In this document: piece after piece, positions 55,692 through 64,000 of the stretch
How the letters are laid out: the number at the start of each line of letters is the position of its first letter
Numbering within the stretch: position 1 is the first letter of the stretch
Source of the DNA: Cognataquiflexum nitidum
GTDB lineage: Bacteria > Bacteroidota > Bacteroidia > Cytophagales > Cyclobacteriaceae
Assembly: GCF_022538055.1 (NCBI RefSeq)
Contig: NZ_JAKZAM010000007.1
Location: 62,001 to 126,000, forward strand
Direction: 5' to 3'
DNA: 64,000 nucleotides
Translations under genes and position numbers: made by a program
The notes under the pieces: model-generated
The model's input: only the letters and a program-made list of their open reading frames with translations
Database searches by the model: none
What the model was told of the DNA's origin: nothing

Positions 55692-56351
55692 TTATTTTCC
55701 TGCAGCCTTTGCGTGGTCGGCAAGGAAAGTTGCCAATCCCGAGTCTGTAAGTGGGTGGTTTAACAATCCCAAAATAACTTTCAAAGGACATGTCACCACA
55801 TCTGCACCGAGTTCGGCACATTTGATCAAGTGCATGGTATGTCTCACGGATGCCGCCAAAACCTGAGTGGCATAACCATAATTTTCATAAATATTGACAA
55901 TCTGATCGATCAGCTCTAAGCCATCGTAAGAGATGTCATCCAATCTTCCGATAAATGGTGAAACGTAGGTTGCGCCGGCTTTTGCGGCAAGAAGTGCCTG
56001 GCCTGCTGAAAAAATCAAAGTACAGTTGGTTCGGATGCCTTCATTTGAAAAATACTTGATGGCTTTGATACCGTCTTTGATCATGGGGATTTTTACGACT
56101 ATTTTGTCATCGATTTTTGCAAGTTCCTTGCCTTCCCTGATCATTCCTTCAAAATCCGTGGCAATGACTTCGGCGCTTACATTATCGTCCACGATGTCGC
56201 AGATGGCTTTGTAATGGGCACGGACTCTTTCTTCCCCGCTGATTCCCTCTTTTGCCATCAAGGATGGATTGGTAGTGACGCCGTCCAATACGCCAAGATC
56301 GTAGGCTTCCTTGATATCATTCAGGTTGGCGGTATCAATAAAGAATTTCAT
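55692..56351 (-). CDS. fsa: Fructose-6-phosphate aldolase / transaldolase-like protein
   Basis: A 219-residue enzyme of the small transaldolase (TalC/FSA) family. It begins [20 protein letters not shown] and has [14 protein letters not shown], the Schiff-base lysine in KIVVKIPM (Lys87), [31 protein letters not shown] and [13 protein letters not shown]. It transfers or cleaves three-carbon units in the pentose phosphate pathway. Whether it acts as transaldolase or as fructose-6-phosphate aldolase cannot be told from these motifs. Confidence 0.9.
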   Translation of the reverse strand: MKFFIDTANLNDIKEAYDLGVLDGVTTNPSLMAKEGISGEERVRAHYKAICDIVDDNVSAEVIATDFEGMIREGKELAKIDDKIVVKIPMIKDGIKAIKYFSNEGIRTNCTLIFSAGQALLAAKAGATYVSPFIGRLDDISYDGLELIDQIVNIYENYGYATQVLAASVRHTMHLIKCAELGADVVTCPLKVILGLLNHPLTDSGLATFLADHAKAAGK

Positions 56352-56481
56352 ATGTTGTTTGTTTATGTTGATTGTACAAAGTTAATTGATAAATCAGGAA
56401 ATGGAAGGGGAAAAAGAATGTAAAATGATGAATGGGTAATTGAAATGTCGTGTATTCCAGAATTAAAAAATGGAAAAAAAA

Positions 56482-56565
56482 GAAGCGGCATCGCACCGCT
56501 ACGACTGCTTACCCTTGCTCCCTTCCGGACCTGGGGGATTCAGCAGGAGCTGGTCGTGCCGCTAG
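56482..56565 (-). ncRNA. ffs: Signal recognition particle RNA (4.5S type)
   Basis: Read on the minus strand, the apical domain is unmistakable: CCCAGGTCCGGAAGGGAGCA, with the GGAA tetraloop and asymmetric internal loop. Terminal arms AGCGGCA (56557-56563) and TGCCGCT (56484-56490) pair. A T-rich run (TTCTTTTTTTT) follows immediately and ends transcription. The promoter just upstream matches the Bacteroidota consensus. Confidence 0.95.
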
Positions 56566-56569
56566 GACG

Positions 56570-56600
56570 CAAATGTAAGGCAAAAATCTCCGGTTTCAAA
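56570..56600 (-). promoter_or_regulatory. Housekeeping promoter of the SRP RNA
   Basis: On the minus strand TTTG (56597-56600) and TACATTTG (56570-56577) are separated by 19 bases, an exact fit to the Bacteroidota sigma-A promoter TTTG-N19-TAnnTTTG. The RNA begins about 6 bases downstream. Confidence 0.85.
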
Positions 56601-56707
56601 CAGTTGAAATAAAAACAAAACCATTTATTCTTAAGTCTCTCAAAATCAGCGATAAATTTCGTGGCAAAGTTTTTGCAATATTTTAACTTGAAAAAACAAT
56701 AAAAAAT

Positions 56708-56989
56708 ATGAAGCAATTACTGATTTTGATCCTTTCTATTGTCTTGTTGGGTTCGTGCAGTGTTTTCGGACCCAATCCGGAATATTACCAGGGAATGACT
56801 GAAAAGAAATTTTTGAGGCAGAACGAGGCTGCTGTGATAAGCCACCTTGACGGAAATCAAAAAACTTACAGGGTCATTAGAGATGAAAAATTTTATGTTC
56901 TTGCCACTTTTGAAGACGGGAATCTTATCAAGCTGGAAGAAAGAGAATACACTCCGGTAATCATAGAGGATAAAATCGGAAACAATTAA
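56708..56989 (+). CDS. Small lipoprotein of unknown function
   Basis: A 93-residue lipoprotein (LLGSC, Cys17). The mature part has a short strand-rich domain (QKTYRVIRDEKFYVLATFEDGNLIKLEERE) with a charged surface. No family recognised. It stands alone between the SRP RNA and the polysaccharide locus. Confidence 0.7.
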   Translation: MKQLLILILSIVLLGSCSVFGPNPEYYQGMTEKKFLRQNEAAVISHLDGNQKTYRVIRDEKFYVLATFEDGNLIKLEEREYTPVIIEDKIGNN

Positions 56990-57439
56990 ATCAAAATTGA
57001 ATAAAACCCTTTAAAAAGTGTTTTTTTGGAATCATTTTTAAACTCTAAGTAAGAATTTAGAGTGATTCCTTATTTCTTTCATGATTGTCCGCAATGGCAC
57101 CACCGGCCGAATTTTATTTTGATTTACACCTCGACTTCGCTCGGTGCCTGATGGTTTTGTTTTTAGGGGAAGGGAGGAAAATGCAGCGTAGCCGCATTTT
57201 CCTCCCTTCCCAATCATCATTCATTATCCGGTGGCGGTGCGAAGTCGAGGTCATTTTGTCAAATAGAGACCGTCAAAAAATGCTGATATACATAATTTCT
57301 TTTCTAAAAAAAGAACAAACTATCCTGATTCTTTGCTTTTTTTCGTAATTAGCCCACTAACTACAGGTCAAATTCCCGGGAGCATGTAAACCTGTTCTAG
57401 AGTTAAATTATTTGGTTAAGTTTACGCATTAAGTTGCCT
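56990..57439. other. Repeat-bearing gap before wza
   Basis: 450 bases without a supported gene. The left part has a weak AT hairpin, the middle carries the composite palindromic element at 57128-57251, and the right part should hold the wza promoter, though I found no exact TAnnTTTG box. A frame at 57085-57348 lies over the palindrome and is not believed. Confidence 0.5.
57128..57251. repeat. Composite inverted-repeat element upstream of wza
   Basis: Outer 13-bp inverted repeats ACCTCGACTTCGC (57128-57140) and GCGAAGTCGAGGT (57239-57251) enclose an inner perfect hairpin with 18-bp arms (57167-57184 and 57194-57211) and loop AGCGTAGCC. The layout resembles REPIN-type non-autonomous elements. 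A relative lies after wzc at 60928-60974. Confidence 0.75.
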
Positions 57440-58282
57440 ATGAATATCTCTTATTATCAAGCTATGAGAAAGTTTGTTTGGAGTCCTTTGGTAGTGGTTT
57501 TCATCCTTGCTTTTGCTTCCTGTGTACCTAATGAGAAAATTATGTACTATCAAAACCTAGAAGGAAACACAGTAATTCAGGATGGGGAATTGATCAGCTA
57601 TGAATTGCCGGAGTACAGGCTGCAGTTCAATGATATAATCGACATTCAGATTCAGACTGTAGAGCAGATTCTTGAAGAAGGCCTTACTTCCAAAATCCAA
57701 GCTGAAGCCAACAACGCTGTTTTTGGTCAGATAGCCCAAACTGGGGGAGATATCTATTACATGACCGGATATACGATCGATAAAAACGGCTATATCAGAA
57801 TGCCTCTACTAGGAGAGATTCAGGTCAACGACAAGACGCTTGACGAGGTAAGGATTATTATAGAGGATGCGTTGAAAAAATATGTCACCTCAGAGATTTT
57901 TGTACGGGTCAAACTGGGCGGTATCAGATTTTCTATCCTTGGGGAATTCCGTAGACCGGGAAAGTATGTTGTTCTGCAGGATAGATTGACTATTTTTGAA
58001 GCAATAGCCCAAGCCGGGGACATGACTATTGTAGCCAAAAGGGATCAGATTATTCTTGTCAGACAATATCCCGATGGAACCAAGTTGCACCGAATCAACC
58101 TCAATGACAGGCAGATCATTCAGACTCCTTTTTATTTCATTCAGCCCAATGATCAGATCTATGCTGAACCCATGAAAGCAAGGGAAATAGGTACTGGAGA
58201 AAACACAGCACAGACTGTCGCTTTGATTCTTTCTTCAGTCACAGCCGTCGCTTTGGTTTTGAATCTTATCCTACAAAATTGA
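57440..58282 (+). CDS. wza: Polysaccharide export lipoprotein, Wza/SLBB type
   Basis: A 280-residue outer-membrane lipoprotein (ILAFASC, Cys28) from the ATG at 57440; an internal ATG at 57464 (MRKFVW) is equally possible. The mature part has the polysaccharide-export domain (YRLQFNDIIDIQIQT, YTIDKNGYIRMPLLGEIQV) and an SLBB-type beta-grasp (FSILGEFRRPGKYVV, LTIFEAIAQAGDM). A C-terminal helix (TVALILSSVTAVALVLNLIL) could span the outer membrane as in Wza. It pairs with the wzc gene (1-base TGATG overlap). Confidence 0.88.
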   Translation: MNISYYQAMRKFVWSPLVVVFILAFASCVPNEKIMYYQNLEGNTVIQDGELISYELPEYRLQFNDIIDIQIQTVEQILEEGLTSKIQAEANNAVFGQIAQTGGDIYYMTGYTIDKNGYIRMPLLGEIQVNDKTLDEVRIIIEDALKKYVTSEIFVRVKLGGIRFSILGEFRRPGKYVVLQDRLTIFEAIAQAGDMTIVAKRDQIILVRQYPDGTKLHRINLNDRQIIQTPFYFIQPNDQIYAEPMKAREIGTGENTAQTVALILSSVTAVALVLNLILQN

Positions 58283-60711
58283 TGAGTACTAATACCTCTT
58301 ACCCATTTATACCCGATCCTTTTCTGCCTCCCCAAGAGGACGATATTGAATTGAAGGTCATTTTGTTTAATTACCTCAAATATTGGCCATTTATAGCCTT
58401 TTGTACTTTGGTCTGTGTGTTGGCTGCATTTCTTTTCAATAAATATGCAACACCGGTCTATTTGGTCCAATCCTCGGTGATTGTCACAGAAGAACCTCAG
58501 GCCTTGGGTTCCGAAATCTTTGATGCAGTGGGCATGATGCCCATCAAAAATAACGTCGAAAACGAAATTGGAATTCTCAAATCTTATACCCTTGCAGAAG
58601 AAGCAATTAGGGAAATAGGATTGGATGTTTTCTATTTTTCCGATGATTTATTGACAAGCACACAGGTACATGCCGATGTACCCGTAGATGTGGTGGTAGA
58701 TTGGACCCACTTTCAGTTGGTCAAGGGAAAATTTTTGATAGAAGTTTTGGATGACCATACTTTCAGTATTGATCCGGAAGGAGATGAATATGAGCTATTT
58801 AATCCCTCTGATCCTTTTTATAAGAAAGAAATCAAAGAGGTTCCTGATCTAAAACCCTCCTATGTTTTTGGAGAAAATATTGAATCAGAATTTCTGAAAA
58901 TCAAAATTGAAAACAGGAATGCCAAGCCCGGTGATAAAATTATCTTTCAGTTGGTGGATACCCCTTCCTTGGCACTTTTTCTTAAGGACAAGGTAACAGT
59001 CACACCGATCAACAAACAAGCCTCGATCCTAAATATCTCATTTGAAACGCCCGTTAGGAGGATGGGAGAGGAATACCTCAACAAGTTGATGGAAGTATAC
59101 CTTCAAAGAGAACTCGACGAAAAAAACAAGGCAGCGGAGAATACCATCAGGTTTATTGAAGACCAACTGAGCGGTATCACTGATTCTTTGACATTTTTTG
59201 AAGGAAGTCTGGAAAAGTACAGGTCAGAAAATAAGATTTTCAATCTAAGTGAAGAAGGTTCCCAGATTTTTCAAAGGTTGCAGGAATTTGAAAAAGACAG
59301 ATCAAAGGCCGAAATCAATCTAAAATATTATCAAACCCTTCAAAATTATATCAATAGAGATGATATTGAAGAGATAGTTGCGCCATCGATTATTGGGAAC
59401 ACCGATCCTCTCCTACAGTCTTTGGTGGTGGGAATTAGTGAGCTTCAGGCCGAAAAAATGAGACTTTCCAATAATTTTTCAGAGGAGGCTCCCCCAATGA
59501 GGGAAATCAATGCCAAAATAAGGAATACAAAAAAGGCACTTCAGGAGAATATTGCATCCTCTATCCGGAATTCCAACACCTACCTGCAAGAAGTCAATTC
59601 ACAGATAAAAAGAGTGGAAAGAGAAATCAATTCACTACCTGAAACAGAAAGAAGGCTATTGGGAATTCAAAGGAAATTCACTGTAAATGAAAACATTTAT
59701 GTGTATTTGCTTCAAAAGAGGGCAGAATCAGAAATCACCAGGGCATCGAATATGCCTAAGAATGCCATTCTTGACTTTGCACGGGCGGGACAGATCCCCG
59801 TTTTTCCAAAGAAAATCATCAATCTGATCATCGGTCTGGCAATTGGCCTGATATTTTCCATTGGATACATTTCAATCCGTGATTTTCTCAACACCAAAAT
59901 TGAAGATCCTAAAGAGCTTGAAAAGCAAATCAATACCCCATTGATAGGCATGATAGGTAGGAATCAAAGCAATGATCCCAAGCCGGTCCTTCACAATCCT
60001 AGGTCTTCGGTTACAGAATCCTTCAGAAACATCAGGGCAGATATGTCCTATCTCAGCCCCAATAAAGAACAGCTTACAATCTTATTTACATCAAGTATTT
60101 CGGGTGAAGGGAAAACTTTCGCCTCTGTCAATATGGCCTCGGTCTATTCTCTTTTGGGAAAAAAAACATTATTGATTGGCTTAGATTTACGAAAACCCAA
60201 AATTGCCGAAGAATTTGGCCTTGTCAATGACCAAGGCATGAGTACCTGTCTGAGCAAGAATATGCCTTGGAGAGAAGTCGTCAAGAAAACCAAATTCGAA
60301 AACCTAGATATCATCCTCTCAGGTCCCATTCCACCTAATCCTGCTGAACTCCTGCTTCAAAACAAATTCTCAAAAATTATGGCCGAAATAAAGGAGGAAT
60401 ATGAAGTGATTGTGTTGGATTGCCCTCCTGCAGGCTTGGTTTCCGAAACCAAAGAACTTTTCAAACATTCCGATGTGAATTTCTTTATTTTCAGACAGGG
60501 ATTTTCCAATAAGAGTAACATTCAAATATTGAATAACTTGATCGAAAAAGGAGGAGTATCCAAAATATACGCCATCCTCAATGATGTACATATTGACAAA
60601 GGTTATGGGTTTGGTTACGGGTATGGCTACGGGTATGGATATTCAAGTCACTACGGTTATCATGACGAAGTACAACTGCCTTGGTGGAAACGGGCAATGA
60701 AAAGGGGATAG
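58282..60711 (+). CDS. wzc: Wzc-type polysaccharide co-polymerase / BY-kinase
   Basis: An 809-residue protein: an N-terminal membrane helix (about 33-53), a long periplasmic chain-length (Wzz) domain with coiled-coil, a second helix (about 508-530, IINLIIGLAIGLIFSIGYIS) and a cytoplasmic tyrosine kinase. Walker A is SGEGKTFAS (about 608), A' is GLDLRKPK and Walker B is VIVLDCPPAG. The C-terminus carries a tyrosine cluster (GYGFGYGYGYGYGYSSHYGY), the substrate of autophosphorylation that controls polymer length. ATG at 58282. Confidence 0.92.
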   Translation: MSTNTSYPFIPDPFLPPQEDDIELKVILFNYLKYWPFIAFCTLVCVLAAFLFNKYATPVYLVQSSVIVTEEPQALGSEIFDAVGMMPIKNNVENEIGILKSYTLAEEAIREIGLDVFYFSDDLLTSTQVHADVPVDVVVDWTHFQLVKGKFLIEVLDDHTFSIDPEGDEYELFNPSDPFYKKEIKEVPDLKPSYVFGENIESEFLKIKIENRNAKPGDKIIFQLVDTPSLALFLKDKVTVTPINKQASILNISFETPVRRMGEEYLNKLMEVYLQRELDEKNKAAENTIRFIEDQLSGITDSLTFFEGSLEKYRSENKIFNLSEEGSQIFQRLQEFEKDRSKAEINLKYYQTLQNYINRDDIEEIVAPSIIGNTDPLLQSLVVGISELQAEKMRLSNNFSEEAPPMREINAKIRNTKKALQENIASSIRNSNTYLQEVNSQIKRVEREINSLPETERRLLGIQRKFTVNENIYVYLLQKRAESEITRASNMPKNAILDFARAGQIPVFPKKIINLIIGLAIGLIFSIGYISIRDFLNTKIEDPKELEKQINTPLIGMIGRNQSNDPKPVLHNPRSSVTESFRNIRADMSYLSPNKEQLTILFTSSISGEGKTFASVNMASVYSLLGKKTLLIGLDLRKPKIAEEFGLVNDQGMSTCLSKNMPWREVVKKTKFENLDIILSGPIPPNPAELLLQNKFSKIMAEIKEEYEVIVLDCPPAGLVSETKELFKHSDVNFFIFRQGFSNKSNIQILNNLIEKGGVSKIYAILNDVHIDKGYGFGYGYGYGYGYSSHYGYHDEVQLPWWKRAMKRG

Positions 60712-60927
60712 AAGGGGGGAAGTTGGGAAGAATGGAAGTTGGGAAGTGGAAAATTGAATGATGAATTCTGAATGGGGTCAAACTAATCCAAATTGAAAAT
60801 CACATTGGGTTACTCCTTGTTATGAGCCCCTAACATTTTAAAATGGTCAGAAAAGAAATGACTTTGAGGTTATTCTAAATAGGCCTCGTCCACGATAGCG
60901 ATCGGCCACCTGGGTTGTTTAGTAAAA

Positions 60928-60974
60928 AGGATGAGGAGGGAAAAGCAGCGCAGCCGCTTTTCCCTCCTCATCCT
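60928..60974. repeat. Hairpin repeat after wzc, sister of the wza element
   Basis: Perfect 19-bp arms (AGGATGAGGAGGGAAAAGC at 60928-60946, its complement at 60956-60974) enclose AGCGCAGCC. The loop equals that of the 57167 hairpin except for one C/T change, while the arm sequences differ and still pair perfectly. Confidence 0.8.
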
Positions 60975-60995
60975 CAAAAACCCAATATCCCCGTT

Positions 60996-61014
60996 CCCTG
61001 AGCTTGGCGAAGGG
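60996..61014. repeat. REP-like palindrome
   Basis: CCCTGAGCTTGGCGAAGGG, a variant of the repeat at 3263-3282 and 22 bases from the hairpin above. Confidence 0.55.
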
Positions 61015-61335
61015 AGAGTTAATAATTTTGGTCATTGGTACCATTTAACATTTTGCAAATATTCAGAAAGGGTATTGACATGTTGGAATATTGAGGATCA
61101 ATAGGAGTGTGGCTTTAGCCCATTCACAAATAAATGCCGGGCAAAAAACCGGATTTAGCTAAAATAATATGATTGGTTTTAGTAAGATGGGTATGGTTTG
61201 GCTAAAGCTGGGTTAGAGCTTAGAGGTTTTCCTTTCCTTCAAGCTAAAGTATCAAGAAATTGACCTTATTCCCGATAGTTACTGTGACCCAGGTGGCGAA
61301 GCTGTGTCAAGACCGATGCAAAGCCAAATGAACAA

Positions 61336-62463
61336 ATGAAAAAAATCCAAATGGTGGACTTGAAGTCCCAATATGAAAAAATAAAAGATGAAATCGATGC
61401 TGCCATGCAGGAAGTCATTGATCAGGCTGCTTTTATCAATGGACCCCATGTCAGGTTGTTTGCTGATGATTTGAAGGCATACCTCAATTGTAAATATGTG
61501 ATCCCTTGTGGAAATGGCACAGATGGCCTGCAGGTAGCCATGATGGCTTTGGATTTTAAGCCCGGAGATGAGGTCATTGTTCCGGCTTTTACCTACATCG
61601 CGGCAGTGGAGGTAATTGCTTTGCTGGGTTTAAAACCGGTCTTTGTAGATGTGGACGCAGCTACCTTTCAGATCGATACCTCAAAAATTGAATCCAAAAT
61701 AACCGACAAGACAGTAGCAATCGTTCCTGTCCATCTTTTTGGCCAATGTTCTGAAATGGAAGCTATTTTAAAAATGGCTCAAAATCACGGACTAAAAGTG
61801 ATAGAAGATGCAGCCCAATCCATCGGTTCTGTCTACAGATTTTCTGATGGCACTTTGGCACAATCAGGGACAATGGGAGATATAGGTGTTACTTCATTTT
61901 TTCCATCCAAAAACCTTGGTTGCTTTGGAGACGGGGGCGCAATGTTTACCAATGACCATGACCTGGCAGAAAAAATGAGGATGATCTCCACTCATGGACA
62001 AAAAAAGAAATACCACCACCATTCCATTGGTGTCAATTCCCGCTTGGATACCGTTCAGGCTGCATTGTTGCGGGTGAAGCTCAGGTATCTGAATCAATAT
62101 CAAAATGCAAGAAATAAAGTTGCGGAAGCCTATGACAAAGCCTTTGAGGCCAATTCCCATATTTCTATTCCAAAAAGAATTCTCCAATCTACCCATGTTT
62201 TTCATCAATATACCATCAAATTGAAAGATGTAAACAGAGAGGAATTCTCAAAACATCTGGCTTCTTTCGGTATTCCTACTATGATATATTATCCGGTTCC
62301 TACTCACCTTCAGTTGGCATACCAAAATTACGGTTATAGGGAGGGTGATTTTCCTATTTCCGAAAAACTCTGTAAGGAAGTCATCTCGCTTCCCATGCAC
62401 ACAGAAATGGAGTCCGAGCAATTAGATTTGATCATTGATTCTATCAATAGTTATTTCATATGA
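61336..62463 (+). CDS. DegT/DnrJ/EryC1-type sugar aminotransferase (WbpE/WlbC-like)
   Basis: A 375-residue PLP enzyme. The catalytic lysine lies in [16 protein letters not shown] (Lys192), and the N-terminal nucleotide-sugar end reads [19 protein letters not shown] with [16 protein letters not shown]. It should put an amino group on C3 of a 3-keto UDP-GlcNAc-uronic acid, because the next genes match the acetyltransferase and dehydrogenase of that pathway. Other 3- or 4-keto sugars remain possible. Its stop overlaps the next ATG by 4 bases. Confidence 0.85.
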   Translation: MKKIQMVDLKSQYEKIKDEIDAAMQEVIDQAAFINGPHVRLFADDLKAYLNCKYVIPCGNGTDGLQVAMMALDFKPGDEVIVPAFTYIAAVEVIALLGLKPVFVDVDAATFQIDTSKIESKITDKTVAIVPVHLFGQCSEMEAILKMAQNHGLKVIEDAAQSIGSVYRFSDGTLAQSGTMGDIGVTSFFPSKNLGCFGDGGAMFTNDHDLAEKMRMISTHGQKKKYHHHSIGVNSRLDTVQAALLRVKLRYLNQYQNARNKVAEAYDKAFEANSHISIPKRILQSTHVFHQYTIKLKDVNREEFSKHLASFGIPTMIYYPVPTHLQLAYQNYGYREGDFPISEKLCKEVISLPMHTEMESEQLDLIIDSINSYFI

Positions 62464-63044
62464 AATCATATTTTGCACATGAATCGGCCTATATCGATCA
62501 GGGCTGTGAAATAGGGGAGGGGACCAAAATCTGGCATTTTTCCCATATTATGGCTAATTGCAAAATCGGTAAGCACTGCAATATCGGCCAAAATGTGGTG
62601 GTTTCGCCCGAAGTCATTTTAGGAAATAATGTCAAGGTTCAAAATAATGTTTCTATATACACAGGCGTGACCTGCGGAGATGATGTGTTCCTTGGTCCTT
62701 CCGTGGTTTTTACCAATGTCATCAATCCGCGTTCTGCCATCAACAGAAAAAATGAATATTTGGCCACCAAAGTTGGAAAAGGTGCTAGCATCGGTGCCAA
62801 TGCGACCATTGTTTGTGGTAATATAATAGGGGCTTATTCATTTATCGGTGCCGGGGCAGTGGTGACCAAGGATGTTCCTGATTACGCTTTGGTCATCGGT
62901 AACCCTGCCCGTCAAAAAGGATGGATGTCTGAATTTGGTCACAAGCTTGAATTTGACAAAGAAGGAAAAGCCCAATGTCCCGAAAGCGAGGAGATTTATA
63001 TTTTAGCACAGGGGATAGTACAAAAATCTGAAGTCCTTAAATGA
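62460..63044 (+). CDS. Left-handed beta-helix N-acetyltransferase (WbpD/WlbB-like)
   Basis: A 194-residue enzyme. Hexapeptide repeats are plain: [33 protein letters not shown], and [46 protein letters not shown]. It should N-acetylate the C3 amino group made by the previous enzyme, giving a 2,3-diacetamido-2,3-dideoxy-uronic acid. The coupling ATGA at both ends supports a shared pathway. Confidence 0.88.
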   Translation: MKSYFAHESAYIDQGCEIGEGTKIWHFSHIMANCKIGKHCNIGQNVVVSPEVILGNNVKVQNNVSIYTGVTCGDDVFLGPSVVFTNVINPRSAINRKNEYLATKVGKGASIGANATIVCGNIIGAYSFIGAGAVVTKDVPDYALVIGNPARQKGWMSEFGHKLEFDKEGKAQCPESEEIYILAQGIVQKSEVLK

Positions 63045-64000
63045 AGAATTTGGCATTGATAGGGGCTGCGGGATATATTGCCCCTAAGCATATGAAGGCA
63101 GTCAAAGAAACAGGCAACCAAATGGTGGCTGCTTTTGATAAGTTTGATTCAGTGGGAGTGATGGATAGTTTTTTTCCAAAAGCAGCCTTTTTTACCGAAT
63201 TTGAGAGGTTTGATAGGTATCTGGAAAAACTTAAAAGAAACGATCAAAAGGTAGACTTCGTCAGTGTCTGTTCTCCAAATTACCTCCATGATTCCCATAT
63301 CAGGTTTGGTTTGAGGCACGGTGCAGATGTAATCTGCGAAAAACCTCTAGTGCTCAATCCATGGAATATGGATGGACTTGAAATGGTAGAAAAGGAAACC
63401 GGTTCTAGGGTTTTCAACATCCTCCAACTACGTCTTCACCCCGCGATTTTGGCACTTAGGCAAAAAGTGATGTCCGAACCTGCTCATAAAGTCCATGATA
63501 TTGACCTCACCTATATTTCCTCCCGAGGCAATTGGTATTATACTTCTTGGAAAGGGGATGAAAGCAAATCAGGAGGCATCGCAACCAATATCGGGATACA
63601 TTTTTTCGACATGTTGGTTTGGATTTTTGGGAAGGTCAAAAACAATGTCGTTCACCTTCAAACCCACGACAGGGCATCAGGATATCTTGAGTTGGAAAGG
63701 GCAAGGGTCAGGTGGTTTTTGAGCATCAATCAGGATACCCTGCCTGAGTCCGTATTGGCACAAGGAAAAACCATCTACCGTTCCATGACCTTAGAAGGGC
63801 ATGAAATCGAATTCAGCGAAGGGTTTGTGGATTTACATACCCAAAGTTATTCGGGGATATTGGAAGGAAAAGGCTTTGGATTGGAAGAAGCAAGAAGTTC
63901 GGTAGAACTCGTCCATGACATCAGGCAGCAAAAAGGTATTGGATTGATAGGGGACTACCATCCATTTTCCAAGAAGCCATTGACAGACCATCCATTTCTT
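63041..64000 (+). CDS. Gfo/Idh/MocA-type sugar dehydrogenase (WbpB/WlbA-like), cut by window edge
   Basis: My own translation of 320 codons from the ATG at 63041, still open at base 64000 and close to the family length. The NAD-binding start is [20 protein letters not shown], with [10 protein letters not shown], the catalytic lysine in CEKPL, and substrate-site residues in [31 protein letters not shown] lies at the edge. It would oxidise C3 of UDP-GlcNAcA before transamination. It overlaps the acetyltransferase by 4 bases. Confidence 0.88.
   Translation, partial: MKNLALIGAAGYIAPKHMKAVKETGNQMVAAFDKFDSVGVMDSFFPKAAFFTEFERFDRYLEKLKRNDQKVDFVSVCSPNYLHDSHIRFGLRHGADVICEKPLVLNPWNMDGLEMVEKETGSRVFNILQLRLHPAILALRQKVMSEPAHKVHDIDLTYISSRGNWYYTSWKGDESKSGGIATNIGIHFFDMLVWIFGKVKNNVVHLQTHDRASGYLELERARVRWFLSINQDTLPESVLAQGKTIYRSMTLEGHEIEFSEGFVDLHTQSYSGILEGKGFGLEEARSSVELVHDIRQQKGIGLIGDYHPFSKKPLTDHPFL

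Larger units (their letters stand above)
60712..61335. other. Repeat-bearing gap between wzc and the sugar-nucleotide genes
   Basis: 624 bases without a supported gene. It holds G-rich short repeats (GGAAGTTGGGAAG) at 60718-60750, the hairpin at 60928-60974, a REP-like palindrome at 60996-61014 and inverted copies CCACCTGGGT (60906-60915) and ACCCAGGTGG (61287-61296), 372 bases apart. Confidence 0.5.

Noticed and set aside
57085..57348. 87-codon plus-strand frame before wza
   Set aside because: It crosses the inverted-repeat element, so its sequence is dictated by the palindrome.

Overview
The window looks like a chromosomal segment of a Bacteroidota bacterium of the order Cytophagales, most likely family Cyclobacteriaceae (relatives of Algoriphagus or Belliella). 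The reasons are the gliding-motility protein GldC, a giant secreted protein with a type IX secretion (T9SS) sorting domain, a TonB-dependent receptor with a carboxypeptidase-like N-terminal domain, DUF4221 and HAEPLYID family proteins, a Bacteroidota-type promoter (TTTG-N19-TAnnTTTG) in front of the SRP RNA gene, and the gene order ftsX-DUF3098-uppP-truB-ribF. The family-level placement is an inference.

Left part (1-8250, almost all minus strand): a truncated TonB-dependent receptor, gldC, and a long envelope and metabolism run of ftsX, a DUF3098 protein, uppP, truB, ribF, scoA and scoB, headed by the nuclease/phosphoesterase gene pdeM. 8250-19630 holds small secreted proteins, a DUF4221 lipoprotein, the methionine genes metY-metX behind a SAM-I riboswitch, ybjQ, and three tandem amidohydrolase paralogues, two of which have lost the metal-binding histidines.

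19882-25761 (plus) is a compact five-gene operon: a stand-alone response regulator, a membrane-anchored HEAT-like protein, a processive family-2 glycosyltransferase, a TPR plus beta-barrel (YaiO-like) outer-membrane protein, and a membrane-anchored protein of unknown family. It resembles a synthase-dependent exopolysaccharide export system with an unusual regulatory pair, and it is the best candidate here for an undescribed system. A convergent LtaS/MdoB-like sulfatase-fold transferase follows it.

27878-35658 holds small enzymes and lipoproteins: a methyltransferase, MsrA, a DUF4920 protein, a cytochrome c'-like lipoprotein, DUF983, alkaline phosphatase, DoxX and DUF2237. 35689-38008 encodes the first two proline biosynthesis steps (proB-proA). 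38300-43474 encodes a 1724-residue, asparagine-rich T9SS cargo protein built from repeats of about 205 residues. It is followed by a response regulator translationally coupled to corA, then groES-groEL.

48463-52989 is an envelope/translation operon (miaB, a sigma-54 activator, lptE, a TPR protein, secG). Next come an S41 protease, ftsE (far from ftsX), fsa and the SRP RNA. From 57440 to the right edge is the start of a Wzy-type polysaccharide locus: wza, wzc, then aminotransferase, N-acetyltransferase and dehydrogenase genes for a diacetamido-uronic acid nucleotide sugar. The wza-wzc pair is bracketed by two related hairpin repeats that share a loop and differ in their arms. No tRNA, rRNA, CRISPR array, transposase or prophage gene was recognised.
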